From the NCBI RefSeq assembly GCF_014202645.1, contig NZ_JACHHG010000004.1, positions 62,001 through 126,000 on the forward strand: a stretch of DNA of 64,000 nt. Reading direction: 5' to 3'. Origin of the DNA: Deinobacterium chartae. GTDB taxonomy: Bacteria; Deinococcota; Deinococci; Deinococcales; Deinococcaceae. The stretch's first letter is position 1. Each line of letters opens with the position of its first letter. This document shows positions 56,213 through 64,000 of the stretch, piece by piece. The position numbers were made by a program, and so were the translations under genes. Under the pieces are notes generated by a model that worked only from the letters and a program-made list of their open reading frames with translations, was not told where the DNA came from and did no database searches.

Positions 56213-56334
56213 CGAAGATAATGGCGGCGTGGAGTGGGGTGAGACGCGCTCCACAAGTGGCGTCGGACTCCGGGCGAGTGCCCGGGGCGATGGCACTTCA
56301 GCCGCGAGGGACACCTCGCGGCTGAATTATTTTT
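56213..56334 (+). ncRNA. Candidate small RNA, about 122 nt
   Basis: Bounded by the TATAAT promoter and an intrinsic terminator. Predicted stems: GTGGAG/CTCCAC (56229-56234 with 56249-56254); a long hairpin AAGTGGCGTC/GATGGCACTT (56255-56264 with 56289-56298, one mismatch and one G-U), capped by CCGGGC-GAGT-GCCCGG; and the terminator stem. I cannot match it to a known family such as 6S, SRP or Y RNA. It could be the 3' part of a longer message, but the promoter argues for its own transcript. Confidence 0.55.
56297..56334 (+). terminator. Intrinsic terminator of small RNA
   Basis: Perfect 13-bp stem TTCAGCCGCGAGG / CCTCGCGGCTGAA, loop GACA, then TTATTTTT. Textbook rho-independent terminator on the plus strand. 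Confidence 0.85.
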
Positions 56335-56559
56335 AATGCGTGCAGGACGAGTTTGTGGGCTGGAGGTGCATTGAGCGCTTCGGGAAGGCGGCTGAAACGG
56401 CTTGTGCAGATCCTCGGCTGCCTGCAGGGCTTCTCACTGCCTGGCGGCCAGGGCTGCGGAGCCTCGGTGGGCGACTCATGAATGAGAATCTGCGGTTTTG
56501 TGTCCAGCATGCGTGTTTTCGCGGCATGGTTTTATGAGAACAGAGTCTTCACATCTGAC
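56335..56559. other. Intergenic, nothing recognised
   Basis: 225 nt between the small RNA and the convergent membrane-protein gene. Short open frames exist but none has a ribosome site, a start context or protein-like composition. Confidence 0.3.
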
Positions 56560-57051
56560 TCATAATCTATGCCCGCAGAGCCGGTCGAGCAACCACAAGA
56601 CGGCGGGAAACAGCAGGGGCAGGGCGAGGGAGACCCACCCCAGCAGCAGCCCGCGTAACCATAGTGCGGCGTATACCCGCAACACATCGCTGGCTTCAAA
56701 GGCGCCGTAGGCCACGAAATGCTCGAGGTCCTGAGAAGCGAGCATCACGGCCGCTGCGCTGCCCGCCGTCGCCAGGCTGCCCAGCAGCAGCGCCCGCCCC
56801 CACCAGCGCCAGCCGCGCAGGCGTGCGGCCTGTCCGGCCAGCAGACACCAGAGCAGCAGCACCAGCAGCGGACCTGGCGCGAACAGGGCCGCTACGCCTG
56901 CAATGTCTTCCGGAGCGGCACGTTCGGGAGCGAGCAGTGCCAGCACCGCCGCCGCCTCGAGGCAGATCGCAGCCGTGCCGACCACCACGATCACCGGCTT
57001 GAGGAGACCCGGAAAAATGACCGATATCCTGCCGGGCGGTCGCCTGTTCAC
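56560..57051 (-). CDS. Four-helix membrane protein, unknown
   Basis: A 163-residue protein with about four hydrophobic helices (VIVVVGTAAICLEAAAVLALL, PGPLLVLLLWCLLAG and others) and short loops. GTG start at 57051 with TACACT 6 nt upstream, suggesting a leaderless message. No family recognised. Confidence 0.65.
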   Translation of the reverse strand: MNRRPPGRISVIFPGLLKPVIVVVGTAAICLEAAAVLALLAPERAAPEDIAGVAALFAPGPLLVLLLWCLLAGQAARLRGWRWWGRALLLGSLATAGSAAAVMLASQDLEHFVAYGAFEASDVLRVYAALWLRGLLLGWVSLALPLLFPAVLWLLDRLCGHRL

Positions 57052-57121
57052 CCTTCCAGTGTAGCCAGGGCCAGGCCGGCTTCTCGCGAACTCCTCAAGG
57101 TCAGGCGGTAAAACAGGCTAC

Positions 57122-57526
57122 ATGGGTTATGAATTCCGTATCGGCCACGCCGTTCTTTCCCGCACAGGGGAGGCAGGGACCTTTAGCGTTGACGTTCGCC
57201 CCTGCAGCGGACAGACCCCGCAGGAGATCGCTCCCGAGAGCGGACACACCTCTACCTTTCGCTGCGCTTACGCGCACTTTGACCGTGCGCAGTACGCCTC
57301 ACAGACCTACGGTGCGCTGTTTCGCCGCGTTACAGAGCGAACACGCGGCCGCGTTCCCGTCGTGGTCGCCCTCGAGGAGTGGGAGCGCGCACTCCCGGAC
57401 ATCGAGGCTGAGGTCCTTGCCAGCAGCAAGGCCAGCGAGTACCGCCGCACGGTGCTGTGGCTGGTGCACTGGGCGCGGATTGCTCTGGAGCAAGACCGCC
57501 GCACGGCGGCCCTCAGCATCCGCTGA
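57122..57526 (+). CDS. Unknown soluble protein
   Basis: A 134-residue protein with good codon composition: MGYEFRIGHAVLSRTGEAGTF, then YAHFDRAQYASQTYGALFRRV and a helical C-terminus VLWLVHWARIALEQDRRT. No signal peptide. TAAAAC upstream could be a leaderless -10. Convergent with the atypical response regulator. Function unknown. Confidence 0.65.
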   Translation: MGYEFRIGHAVLSRTGEAGTFSVDVRPCSGQTPQEIAPESGHTSTFRCAYAHFDRAQYASQTYGALFRRVTERTRGRVPVVVALEEWERALPDIEAEVLASSKASEYRRTVLWLVHWARIALEQDRRTAALSIR

Positions 57527-57567
57527 AAAGAGGTCTGCCGGGTTGTCCTGTGGCGTGCATCACCGGG

Positions 57568-58221
57568 TCAGAGCTGCAGGGCGTAGCCCTTGCCGCGCAC
57601 GCTGCGGATGTTGACCGGGTTCGCCTGAACCGTACGCAGGGTACGCCGCAGGTGGTGGACGCACACGTCCACCAGACGATCATCGCGTGCGTTGACCGGT
57701 CCCCAGATCCGCTCGAGCAGCTCGCGGCGCGACCACACCCGTTTGGGGCTCGAGGCCAGGGTCAGCAACAGCGACAGCTCGCGTTTGGGAACGTGCACGC
57801 GGGTACCCGCAATCTGCAGTTCGCGTTCGAAAGGCCGGATCAGAATATCGCCGCACCGCACCTCTTCCTGATAACCACAACGTCGCAACACAAGCTGTAC
57901 CCGGGCGCGGGCCTCGCGGGGGTCCACGCCCGCGTCGAAGCATTCGTCCGCTCCGGCCTCGAGGGCGCTGATACGTTGCGCGGTATCCAGGCCGTCGTAA
58001 ACCAGCGCCACCGGTATGTGGGGGTCACGGGAGTGCGCCAGCCGCATCACCTCGATGCCCGCCAGGATCGGGGCGTAGATGACCAGGATCGCGGCTGTGG
58101 GCAGATGGGCCAGCATGTCCATCAGACTGTTAATTCGCTGCAGGATGTAACCACCGTGACCATAAGCGTCTGCTAAAGCTGTGGGATCGCCCACCTGTCC
58201 GTGAAACAGTAGTACTTTCAT
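57568..58221 (-). CDS. Atypical OmpR-family regulator lacking the phospho-Asp
   Basis: A 217-residue protein with receiver-like and winged-helix domains. The receiver has lost the phosphorylation site: position 49 is Tyr (LVIYAPILAG), the N-terminal acidic pocket is His-Gly-Gln, and the conserved Lys is Ala98. The DNA-binding domain is intact (LLLTLASSPKRVWSRRELLERI, LVDVCVHHLRRTL, IRSVRGKGYALQL) and resembles that of the regulator at 32951. Such regulators work by phosphorylation-independent or ligand input. No kinase nearby. Confidence 0.9.
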   Translation of the reverse strand: MKVLLFHGQVGDPTALADAYGHGGYILQRINSLMDMLAHLPTAAILVIYAPILAGIEVMRLAHSRDPHIPVALVYDGLDTAQRISALEAGADECFDAGVDPREARARVQLVLRRCGYQEEVRCGDILIRPFERELQIAGTRVHVPKRELSLLLTLASSPKRVWSRRELLERIWGPVNARDDRLVDVCVHHLRRTLRTVQANPVNIRSVRGKGYALQL

Positions 58222-58915
58222 AATTCCTCCGTCAGATAGTTCGGGAAATGGCCCATGTGCCCACCGAATTTATGTTCGGAAAACCTTACATGTATCTGAT
58301 CAGGAACTCTGCTCGGGTTGGGTGGCGAACCGCAAAGAAGACGGCTGGAGAGGTTTTGTGGTCCTGACTCGAAAAAGCTCCGGTGGACGGTCAGAAACGA
58401 ACGGTGCCGGGTGGGGGTTGTGAGGTGACGGTTCCCCGGACCCGGGCGGTGCGGACCGTGCCAAGGCAGAACCAGGACAGGGGATACGGCCCTGCACGAC
58501 GAGCCGACCCTGCCCCCAAACCGCTGGCGTGAATTCGGAAAGTCGCAGCGAACGTGCGTGCGGGGGCTTGCGTGCGGTTCGGTGCAGCAGGGGTACCCGG
58601 CAGGATCGGTCTGACAGCCCGGTCGTCCGGCGACTGCGCGTACTCCCTGGATGAGAGCAACGGGGCTGCGGGCAGCATCCATAGCTGGCCGGGTTGGTTC
58701 TTCATATCTCTCACTATAAATGTGAATTTTGCCATGAATATGAAGTCCTGTGAGAAGAATTTATGTGAACCGATGGCATTGAGAGAGGCATGGTAGCGAT
58801 TACAAGCGCATTATGGCACCTGATAGCTACCTGGACCATCTTCATGAAGTTCTCTTCTGGATCGCTTCACACTCGATGCAAACAAAAACGTAATGGAATT
58901 CGCATCAACGAGAGC
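58222..58915. other. Long intergenic region, AT-rich in its right part
   Basis: About 690 nt without a credible gene. The left part includes an inverted repeat CCGAA-n6-TTCGG upstream of the atypical regulator and a half-match TGTAAG-N10-CATAAA to the glycan promoters. The right part (58690-58920) is distinctly AT-rich, unlike its neighbours, and may be acquired DNA or an extended promoter. Confidence 0.35.
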
Positions 58916-58926
58916 TATAAAAGACT

Positions 58927-59172
58927 ATGACCTTTCGAGACACCGACTTTACACTTTTGAGGGACCGCCACGGGCAGCTCCTTGAAAACCAGGAACCCGC
59001 AACCCCAGACCCTGAGACGGTCAGCCGTATTCCTGACCGCCTGTTCGCCGTGCATCAAAGCGGGGATCTGCTGTGCCTGATCGGCGTTGAGGACCTGGAC
59101 AGCTACCGGGCCGTTGGCTTTACCATCAAAGACGTGCGTACCGGAGAGGTGGTCTGGCCGGCACAACACTGA
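58927..59172 (+). CDS. Small unknown protein
   Basis: An 81-residue acidic protein (MTFRDTDFTLLRDRHGQLLEN...). TATAAA ends 5 nt before the ATG, consistent with a leaderless message, which supports it being real. No domain recognised; C-terminal TIKDVRTGEVVWP looks like a beta hairpin. Confidence 0.55.
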   Translation: MTFRDTDFTLLRDRHGQLLENQEPATPDPETVSRIPDRLFAVHQSGDLLCLIGVEDLDSYRAVGFTIKDVRTGEVVWPAQH

Positions 59173-59221
59173 TCAACTCCTTGGGGCCCTGCAGTTTCCG
59201 GCGAGCGGCTGCCCGCTTGCC

Positions 59222-60022
59222 TTATCCGGCACGCGCGTCGAAGTCGTAGGTGGGCGCATAACGGCAGGAACTCGAGGGAATGAAGTCGGTACGTACGCTC
59301 GCGCCGTACCTCCCGGTTTTCGCTCTCCAGGGATTGCCACCTGCCCGCTTCAGCAGGGGAGCCACCTTCAGCGGGCGTGCACGGTTTGCTGTGCCGATCA
59401 GCGCTACGCTGATGTCGTACTGGCCCAGCGGGACATACCACGCGTCGAAGATCGCGAGCCCCGGACGCAGCTCACGGCTGTGGGTCCGGATCACCTGCGG
59501 GGACAGCCGTGAGCCGTCCCAGAGCGGACCGGTTGGGACCAGGGTCAACTCGAGGGTGTAGCGGTTGAGCGGCGGCAGTTGCTCGGTTCGCAAGCGGAAG
59601 CGGATCAACCCGCGCGGTTCCTGGAACAGCCGAAAGTCGCGCACCGCGCGCTCCTGGGAACGGAGGGGCCGATTGTGCGCGGCCAGGAGCGGAAAGCAAT
59701 AGCGGTGACCCCAGCGCGCGATCTCGAGGTGAGCGCTCACCTTCCAGAAGGCGTCGGTGGGCTGACCCCAGTCGGGCGCTGTCTGCTGCGGAGGCAACTT
59801 TGCCCGGTAACGTCCGTTCTGGTCGCTTCGCAGCACGAAGCTCCTGCGGGACCGGCTGTAAACCTCATATACCTCGAGGCGGGCTCCGGCGAGCGGTTTG
59901 CCGTGACCGTCCACCACCTGTCCCTGTACGCTGCCCTGCGCCTGGATGCCCGGCGCGCACAGAGCGCCAAAGGCGAGGATGACCCTGAGCGACCGTCCGA
60001 AACGAGGATGTGTGACCGCCAT
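59222..60022 (-). CDS. Secreted protein with carboxypeptidase-regulatory-like domain
   Basis: A 266-residue exported protein. Signal peptide to about residue 28 (LILAFGALCAPGIQAQ-like). Residues ~30-85 (SVQGQVVDGHGKPLAGARLEVYE) form a CarboxypepD_reg-like beta-sandwich. The rest is beta-rich and of unknown role. Lies downstream of a lipoprotein gene in the same orientation. Confidence 0.75.
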   Translation of the reverse strand: MAVTHPRFGRSLRVILAFGALCAPGIQAQGSVQGQVVDGHGKPLAGARLEVYEVYSRSRRSFVLRSDQNGRYRAKLPPQQTAPDWGQPTDAFWKVSAHLEIARWGHRYCFPLLAAHNRPLRSQERAVRDFRLFQEPRGLIRFRLRTEQLPPLNRYTLELTLVPTGPLWDGSRLSPQVIRTHSRELRPGLAIFDAWYVPLGQYDISVALIGTANRARPLKVAPLLKRAGGNPWRAKTGRYGASVRTDFIPSSSCRYAPTYDFDARAG

Positions 60023-60047
60023 GGGCGACTCCTTGCGGGGCGAAAGG

Positions 60048-60068
60048 ACCGGGAATGCTCATCCCGGT
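60048..60068 (-). terminator. Hairpin between lipoprotein and secreted-protein genes
   Basis: Perfect 7-bp stem ACCGGGA / TCCCGGT with a 7-nt loop. Weak or no T-run; likely a partial terminator. Confidence 0.4.
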
Positions 60069-60095
60069 GACAGGCGCGGTCGGGCAGGCGGGAAA

Positions 60096-60581
60096 TCAGG
60101 GGCAGTTTTGCAGCACCGGCAGGGGAGCACTTTCGATCAGGGCCACCGAACTGGCGCTGCGGCTGTAGGCACGGATCTGCAAACTAACTTCTCCGGCGAC
60201 CTGCGCGCCCGGAACCTCGAGGGCCGAGCCGTGACCGGACGCCAGAGGTAGCAGCCCGGGAGTGAGGGTGAGCTGCGCCTCCACTTCGGAGCCCGCAGCA
60301 GCGTCGTGCGCTACGGTGTGATCCTGGCCCTGGGGTTTGATCTGGCCGCGGGGATCGTACAGTTCGGCCCGCCACCCGGCCAAGTTGCCCTTGAAGGCAA
60401 AGCGGTAGGTGAGGGTGGTCGGGCGGTTGTTGCAGATGGCCGGACGCCCCCCGTCGGTGTGGTCGCTGCTTACGGTCAGCGAGTCCTCTTCGATGCGCAG
60501 CGTGGCGTCTCCGGAAAAACCCGCGTTGCTGCAGCCGCTCAGCACGGCAGCCAGTGTGACCGTTAGAACGTTCCTGTGCAT
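60096..60581 (-). CDS. Lipoprotein of unknown function
   Basis: A 161-residue protein with a lipoprotein signal: basic MHRN, hydrophobic VLTVTLAAV and lipobox LSGC (Cys17). The mature part is a small beta-rich domain (TLRIEEDSLTVSSDHTDGG) ending VLQNCP, where two further cysteines may pair. No family recognised. Confidence 0.75.
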   Translation of the reverse strand: MHRNVLTVTLAAVLSGCSNAGFSGDATLRIEEDSLTVSSDHTDGGRPAICNNRPTTLTYRFAFKGNLAGWRAELYDPRGQIKPQGQDHTVAHDAAAGSEVEAQLTLTPGLLPLASGHGSALEVPGAQVAGEVSLQIRAYSRSASSVALIESAPLPVLQNCP

Positions 60582-60704
60582 CCTCTTAAGGGTTTCTCGC
60601 GGCGAGCTGAGAAAGATAGGGAAGCGTTAAACACCTGCCGGGACAAGCCGCTTGCGGCGCTGCGGCGGAGCAGGGCAGCGATGAACGTATCGGACCGGCT
60701 GCGT

Positions 60705-61025
60705 TCAGCGCTCCGGATTCTCGCCCGCAGGCTGTTCCTCGAGGAGCGCGCCTTCGCGCACCTCGTAGCCGTGGGCCAGCCGCTCGCGCGAGCGCGCCGC
60801 AAAAGCCTCGAGCACCTGCTGTTCGGTGTCGAAGTCCCAGTTGGCCATGCCGTAGGGCAGCTCGAACCAGCGGGTGCCGGCCACCGGAGCCAGGGTTCCG
60901 GTCTTGTCGTACGAGGCGTGCAGGTGCCAGGCGTGCCCGCGGGCAGTTTTAGGCCGGGTGCGGGTGATCCACAGCCGATACCAGTCGCCGCTGGGATGCT
61001 GAAAGTGCGCGTAAGGAAGGGACAT
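60705..61025 (-). CDS. Unknown small protein
   Basis: A 106-residue aromatic-rich protein (FQHPSGDWYRLWITRTR, WHLHASYDKTGTLAPVAG, WFELPYGMANWDFDTEQQ). Soluble, composition typical of a real protein. It follows the AMP nucleosidase gene by 32 nt in the same orientation, so probably shares its message. Confidence 0.65.
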   Translation of the reverse strand: MSLPYAHFQHPSGDWYRLWITRTRPKTARGHAWHLHASYDKTGTLAPVAGTRWFELPYGMANWDFDTEQQVLEAFAARSRERLAHGYEVREGALLEEQPAGENPER

Positions 61026-61057
61026 GGGAATCTCCTGTTTGGAGCTTGATGCGCCGG

Positions 61058-61834
61058 TCAGTTCTCGAAACGCAGGTGGCGGACGCTGTAGCCGCCGTCG
61101 CGGATCTCGCGCAGCGCTTCAATGCCGATGCGCACGTGACGCTCCACGAAGCGGGCGGTCACGTTGCGGTCGCTTTCGGCGGTCTTGACGCCGTCGGGCG
61201 TCATGGGCTGGTCGCTGACCAGCAGCAGTGCCCCGGTCGGAATGCGGTTGGCAAAACCGACGGTGAGGACCGTGGCAGTCTCCATGTCTACCGCCATGCA
61301 ACGCAGTTGCCGCATGTAGGCCTTAAAGGTCTCGTCGTGCTCCCACACCCGGCGGTTGGTGGTATATACCGTGCCGGTCCAGTAGTCAAAGCCCTGCGCG
61401 CGGATGGTCGAGGACACCGCCTTTTGCAGGTTAAACGCCGGCAGGGCCGGAACCTCGGGGGGCATGTAGTCGTTCGAGGTTCCGTCGCCGCGAATCGCGG
61501 CGATGGGCAGCACCAAGTCGCCCACCCGGGTCTTGTTCTTCAGGCCTCCGCACTTGCCCAAAAACAGCACGGCGCGCGGCATGACCGCGCCCAGCAGGTC
61601 CATGATGGTCGCAGCGTTGGCGCTGCCCATGGTGAAGTTGACCATGGTGATGTTCTCGGCGGTGATGGTCTGCATGGCGCGGTCCTGTCCCTGCACGGAC
61701 CCGCCCGAAATCTCCGAGAAGATATCGAGGTAATTACGGAAATTGGTCAGGAGAACGTACTGTCCGAAGGCCTCGAGGGGAGTTCCGGTATAACGCGGCA
61801 GCCAGTCCCGGATGATCTCGCTTTTGGTCCTCAT
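61058..61834 (-). CDS. AMP nucleosidase
   Basis: A 258-residue enzyme of the nucleoside phosphorylase fold that hydrolyses AMP to adenine and ribose-5-phosphate. Seen: TAENITMVNFTMGSANAATI, LFLGKCGGLKNKTRVGDLVLP, AVDMETATVLTVGFANRIP (purine/ribose site with Glu) and LLVSDQPMTPDG. This is the short, single-domain form of AMP nucleosidase, without the E. coli regulatory N-terminus. Confidence 0.9.
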   Translation of the reverse strand: MRTKSEIIRDWLPRYTGTPLEAFGQYVLLTNFRNYLDIFSEISGGSVQGQDRAMQTITAENITMVNFTMGSANAATIMDLLGAVMPRAVLFLGKCGGLKNKTRVGDLVLPIAAIRGDGTSNDYMPPEVPALPAFNLQKAVSSTIRAQGFDYWTGTVYTTNRRVWEHDETFKAYMRQLRCMAVDMETATVLTVGFANRIPTGALLLVSDQPMTPDGVKTAESDRNVTARFVERHVRIGIEALREIRDGGYSVRHLRFEN

Positions 61835-62275
61835 TTGAGTAGTAGATTCTGACCGAGGCCTGCGGCGCTGTCAACCTGAAAAGCACCACGATTTGTTCAT
61901 GCTCGTGCCTCTGTCAGATATCGAGAGCAACTGTCGTCGGTGCGGCGGTATCAAAGTGCGGGGCTTCAAAAACAGCCGGATGAAATCGTAAAAGAGCGCT
62001 GGAAGTTATCCGAAAATGGTCACGAAATGCAGGTCGGCTGGCGGTCTGAAACCGTATTCGCAGGCAGAGGCTCATCGACAGAAGGGCCGCTGATGACCCC
62101 AACCAAGAGGCGTGATGTCGCAGGTGGGCTCGGCTTTGCCCGTCCATCGAGCGTAGGAACGAACAGCTCAAGGCGCTTTGCAGCCAGCAGCAACCCTGTC
62201 CGCACGGCCCGCCATGCTTGAACCTGGTCGTAGCCTGCTGCGGCGCGGACCTTCAACGCTGCAAACGCCCTTGGT
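61835..62275. other. 441-nt region without recognised gene
   Basis: Mixed composition with several short open frames on both strands, none with start signals or family resemblance. It could hold decayed coding DNA. No inverted repeats typical of insertion sequences were seen. Confidence 0.3.
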
Positions 62276-62956
62276 TCAGGGCCGGGGAAGCTGGAAGCCC
62301 TCTGCGCCGGGTCCCGCTTCTGAGCGCTGCGTCTGCCGCTGTGTCCAGAGCGCGTAGCCCATGCAGGCCAGGGCCAGGCCCACCGGTACCGCAGCGTACC
62401 GCTGGATGGCGTGTGGGAGCAGCGCAGCCAGGGGGGTCAACGCAGAGGCGACCGCTAGAAGTCCTGTGGTCCAGCGCGGCAAGATCTTGGCGCGGAAGGT
62501 CGCAATACCGAACACGAGGCCGCCGAGCATGTACGTCACCCCGACGACCGTGTAGAGGGCGGGAAGGGCGCCAAGGGGCACCTCGCTGGCATGCCCACTG
62601 GCCAGACCAAGGTAGCCTTCCACGAATTTCGGCGCTGTCGTGGCCAGCAGCGGCATGATGAATGTTTCGCCGAAGACAAAGGCCAGCTGGAGCACCCAGC
62701 TGAGGCTCAGGAGAAGAAAGCCGACCAGACCAAGTCGGCCGGTCTGAGCCACTTGCCGGGTGTAGAGCCCTGTGAGGCCGAGCAGGAACAGCACGCACAT
62801 GACGGTCTTGATCGGGGTGATGACCGCCCACTCAGCGGTGAGGGTGGAAGCAAGCGTGTCCGGTGGGTGAATCGGTTGAATGGCAGCAAAAATGATGCCT
62901 GCGGTCAGGGCGCTTAACCCTGCCCATCGGATGAGCTCTGCACAGGTAATCTTCAT
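62276..62956 (-). CDS. DUF4386-like membrane protein
   Basis: A 226-residue protein with about six helices. WAGLSALTAGIIFAAIQPIHP at the start, the later TLYTVVGVTYMLGGLVFGIA-type segment and helix pattern fit DUF4386-like proteins of unknown role. ATG at 62956. No operon partner. Confidence 0.65.
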   Translation of the reverse strand: MKITCAELIRWAGLSALTAGIIFAAIQPIHPPDTLASTLTAEWAVITPIKTVMCVLFLLGLTGLYTRQVAQTGRLGLVGFLLLSLSWVLQLAFVFGETFIMPLLATTAPKFVEGYLGLASGHASEVPLGALPALYTVVGVTYMLGGLVFGIATFRAKILPRWTTGLLAVASALTPLAALLPHAIQRYAAVPVGLALACMGYALWTQRQTQRSEAGPGAEGFQLPRP

Positions 62957-63271
62957 TTAACTCAGTATCGCTTAAAAATTGTTCGAGGTGGGCTGGAGAT
63001 GGGGCACAGACAGGAGAAGAGCTGCAGGCCAGTTCAACGAAGCCCCGCAAACTCCGGACTGGGCGGGTCCGCAGGCACCGGTTGGGCGCTAAAGAGTGGT
63101 GCTGTCTGAGCCGAAGCAAAGACCGGCGGAGTCCATGTGGAACGACCGGTCGGGACCGTGCCCATTCAAGCACCTGAGGTCGCTGGAGCGCGCCACGGCA
63201 CTCACCGGGAGGACGGTGCCCCGAAGGAGGCGGGTCACTGTACGATGGCCGACGCCATGGTTGGACCGCTG
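62957..63271. other. 315-nt intergenic region
   Basis: Between the DUF4386-like start and the last unknown gene. No coding frame, repeat or hairpin of note. Confidence 0.3.
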
Positions 63272-63739
63272 CTAGTCACAGCCGAGTCCGAGCCGTTGCA
63301 GCGCCGTGCTCGCCTGGCCGTAAGCGCAGGTGAGCTGCAGGCCCGCGAACGCCTCGGTGGCCTCGAGGATCAGGCGGCCCCGTTCGCTGTTGTCTTCCGG
63401 CTCGAGGCGCGCACGCGTGCAGGCCGGGAGCTGAAGGGCCAGGGCCGCTGCCTGGGGACCGACCCCCTCGAGCAGCAGTTGGGCCAGCCCTTCGCGGGTC
63501 AGCACAATGCCGCGCTGCAAGCAGTCGCGGAGGTGCTGCGGCGGATCGGTCTCGCCGGTAAGCGGCAGGCGGCCGAACGCCTCGAGCAGCAGGGCGCGCA
63601 CGGTCGTTTCGCTCCAGGGGAGGTGATGCGGATGCGGTGTGCCGCTGGCCGCGAGGGCTCCGGCCAGGTCGTCCAGGCTCAGTCCCAGGGAGGCCAGCCT
63701 CCAGAGACGCAGGGCAGTGGTGTGGGTGGATACAGGCAA
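63272..63739 (-). CDS. Unknown leucine-rich soluble protein
   Basis: A 155-residue helical protein: LRLWRLASLGLSLDDLAGALAA at the start and LTREGLAQLLLEGVGPQAAALALQ in the middle. TTG start with AAGGAG 5 nt upstream, a good ribosome site that decides frame and start. A competing longer frame on the same strand is Arg/Pro-rich and shadow-like. Function unknown. Confidence 0.6.
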   Translation of the reverse strand: MPVSTHTTALRLWRLASLGLSLDDLAGALAASGTPHPHHLPWSETTVRALLLEAFGRLPLTGETDPPQHLRDCLQRGIVLTREGLAQLLLEGVGPQAAALALQLPACTRARLEPEDNSERGRLILEATEAFAGLQLTCAYGQASTALQRLGLGCD

Positions 63740-64000
63740 ACGCGCTCCTTGGGAGGGGCACCGTCATGGTTAGGGTGGGCGCAGGGCCCTCCGTTTGAGT
63801 TATCAGCCGAAGGTGTAGCGGCTCTGGCCCTGCGGTTCGAACAGGACAAACAAACCGCCGGGAGGCCCGAGGTGGGGCCATCCCGGTCAGCCCCTGGAAA
63901 TAAAACGCGGTGATTCTCTGAAAAGTTTCCGGCTAAGCCTGTGCCACGGATCTTACCGGATGCTGGCGGAGTCCGCTGCCATCGCCTCTCGTACCCTGGA
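63740..64000. other. Window end, nothing recognised
   Basis: Upstream region of the last minus-strand gene and window edge. No feature supported. Confidence 0.3.

Noticed and set aside
58218-58735. Two overlapping minus-strand frames upstream of the atypical regulator
   Set aside because: Arg/Pro/Ser-rich, no ribosome site, no family resemblance; treated as non-coding.
61914-62256. Short frames as an insertion-sequence remnant
   Set aside because: No transposase motif, no terminal inverted repeats and no target duplication could be seen.

Overview
The window is about 64 kb of GC-rich bacterial DNA that I place in the Deinococcales (Deinococcus or a close relative). This is an inference from gene content: NucS mismatch endonuclease, a bacterial RIO kinase, a Cys-poor L28, several genes whose -10 box lies 5-6 nt before the start codon (leaderless style), and a very high density of the palindrome CTCGAG. 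No rRNA, tRNA, CRISPR array, prophage or intact insertion sequence was seen.

Layout. 0.1-7 kb: nucleotidyltransferase and ABC-F ATPase (minus), then RIO kinase, alpha/beta hydrolase, ChrA chromate transporter and a CDF metal exporter (plus). 7-12 kb: TPR protein, secreted protein, Wzc-type tyrosine autokinase and a cell-wall amidase (all minus). 12-17.4 kb: SLOG protein, GH36 alpha-galactosidase, a small probable ribbon-helix-helix regulator, an O-antigen ligase/polymerase and a DUF218 protein. 17.4-32.8 kb: a surface-glycan locus on the minus strand. 33-33.6 kb: an orphan OmpR-family response regulator. 33.8-49.2 kb: amino-sugar/cell-wall-sugar uptake and catabolism (nagZ divergent from nanE, a MurR/RpiR regulator, two tandem binding proteins, two permeases, FAD oxidoreductase, hydrolase, DUF4127, ROK kinase) followed by a large secreted GHL10-like protein. 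49.3-53.3 kb: zinc homeostasis (ZnuA, two G3E GTPases, a His-tailed SlyD-like FKBP) with two related AT-rich operator-like boxes. 53.4-64 kb: a broken BKACE gene, rpmB, nucS, a candidate small RNA, an atypical response regulator, small secreted and unknown proteins, AMP nucleosidase and a DUF4386-like membrane protein.

How the glycan genes fit together. The locus holds every enzyme of two diacetamido-sugar pathways. WbpA, WbpB, WbpE, WbpD and WbpI homologues would make UDP-2,3-diacetamido-2,3-dideoxy-mannuronic acid. PglF, PglE and PglD homologues would make UDP-di-N-acetylbacillosamine. A PglC-like phosphoglycosyltransferase fused to a GT4 domain could load bacillosamine phosphate on the lipid carrier; a GT2 and a second GT4 would extend it; Wzx flips and Wzy polymerises; Wzc (8-10 kb) would control length. 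Genes are coupled mostly by 4-nt stop/start overlaps.

Main discovery claim. Four glycan promoters (wzc, the ligase at 15.2 kb, pglF, wbpA) share one architecture: a direct repeat RGTAAA-N5-VGTAAY placed exactly 10 nt before a -10 hexamer, with no recognisable -35. The same repeat lies at the start of the orphan response regulator gene beside the wbp operon. This is the geometry of PhoB/OmpR-type activation, so I propose a dedicated regulator-operator system for this glycan. Second-tier candidates are a ~122-nt small RNA at 56.2 kb, the FAD-oxidoreductase/DUF4127 sugar operon, and a 69-residue regulator with a palindrome at its own start.
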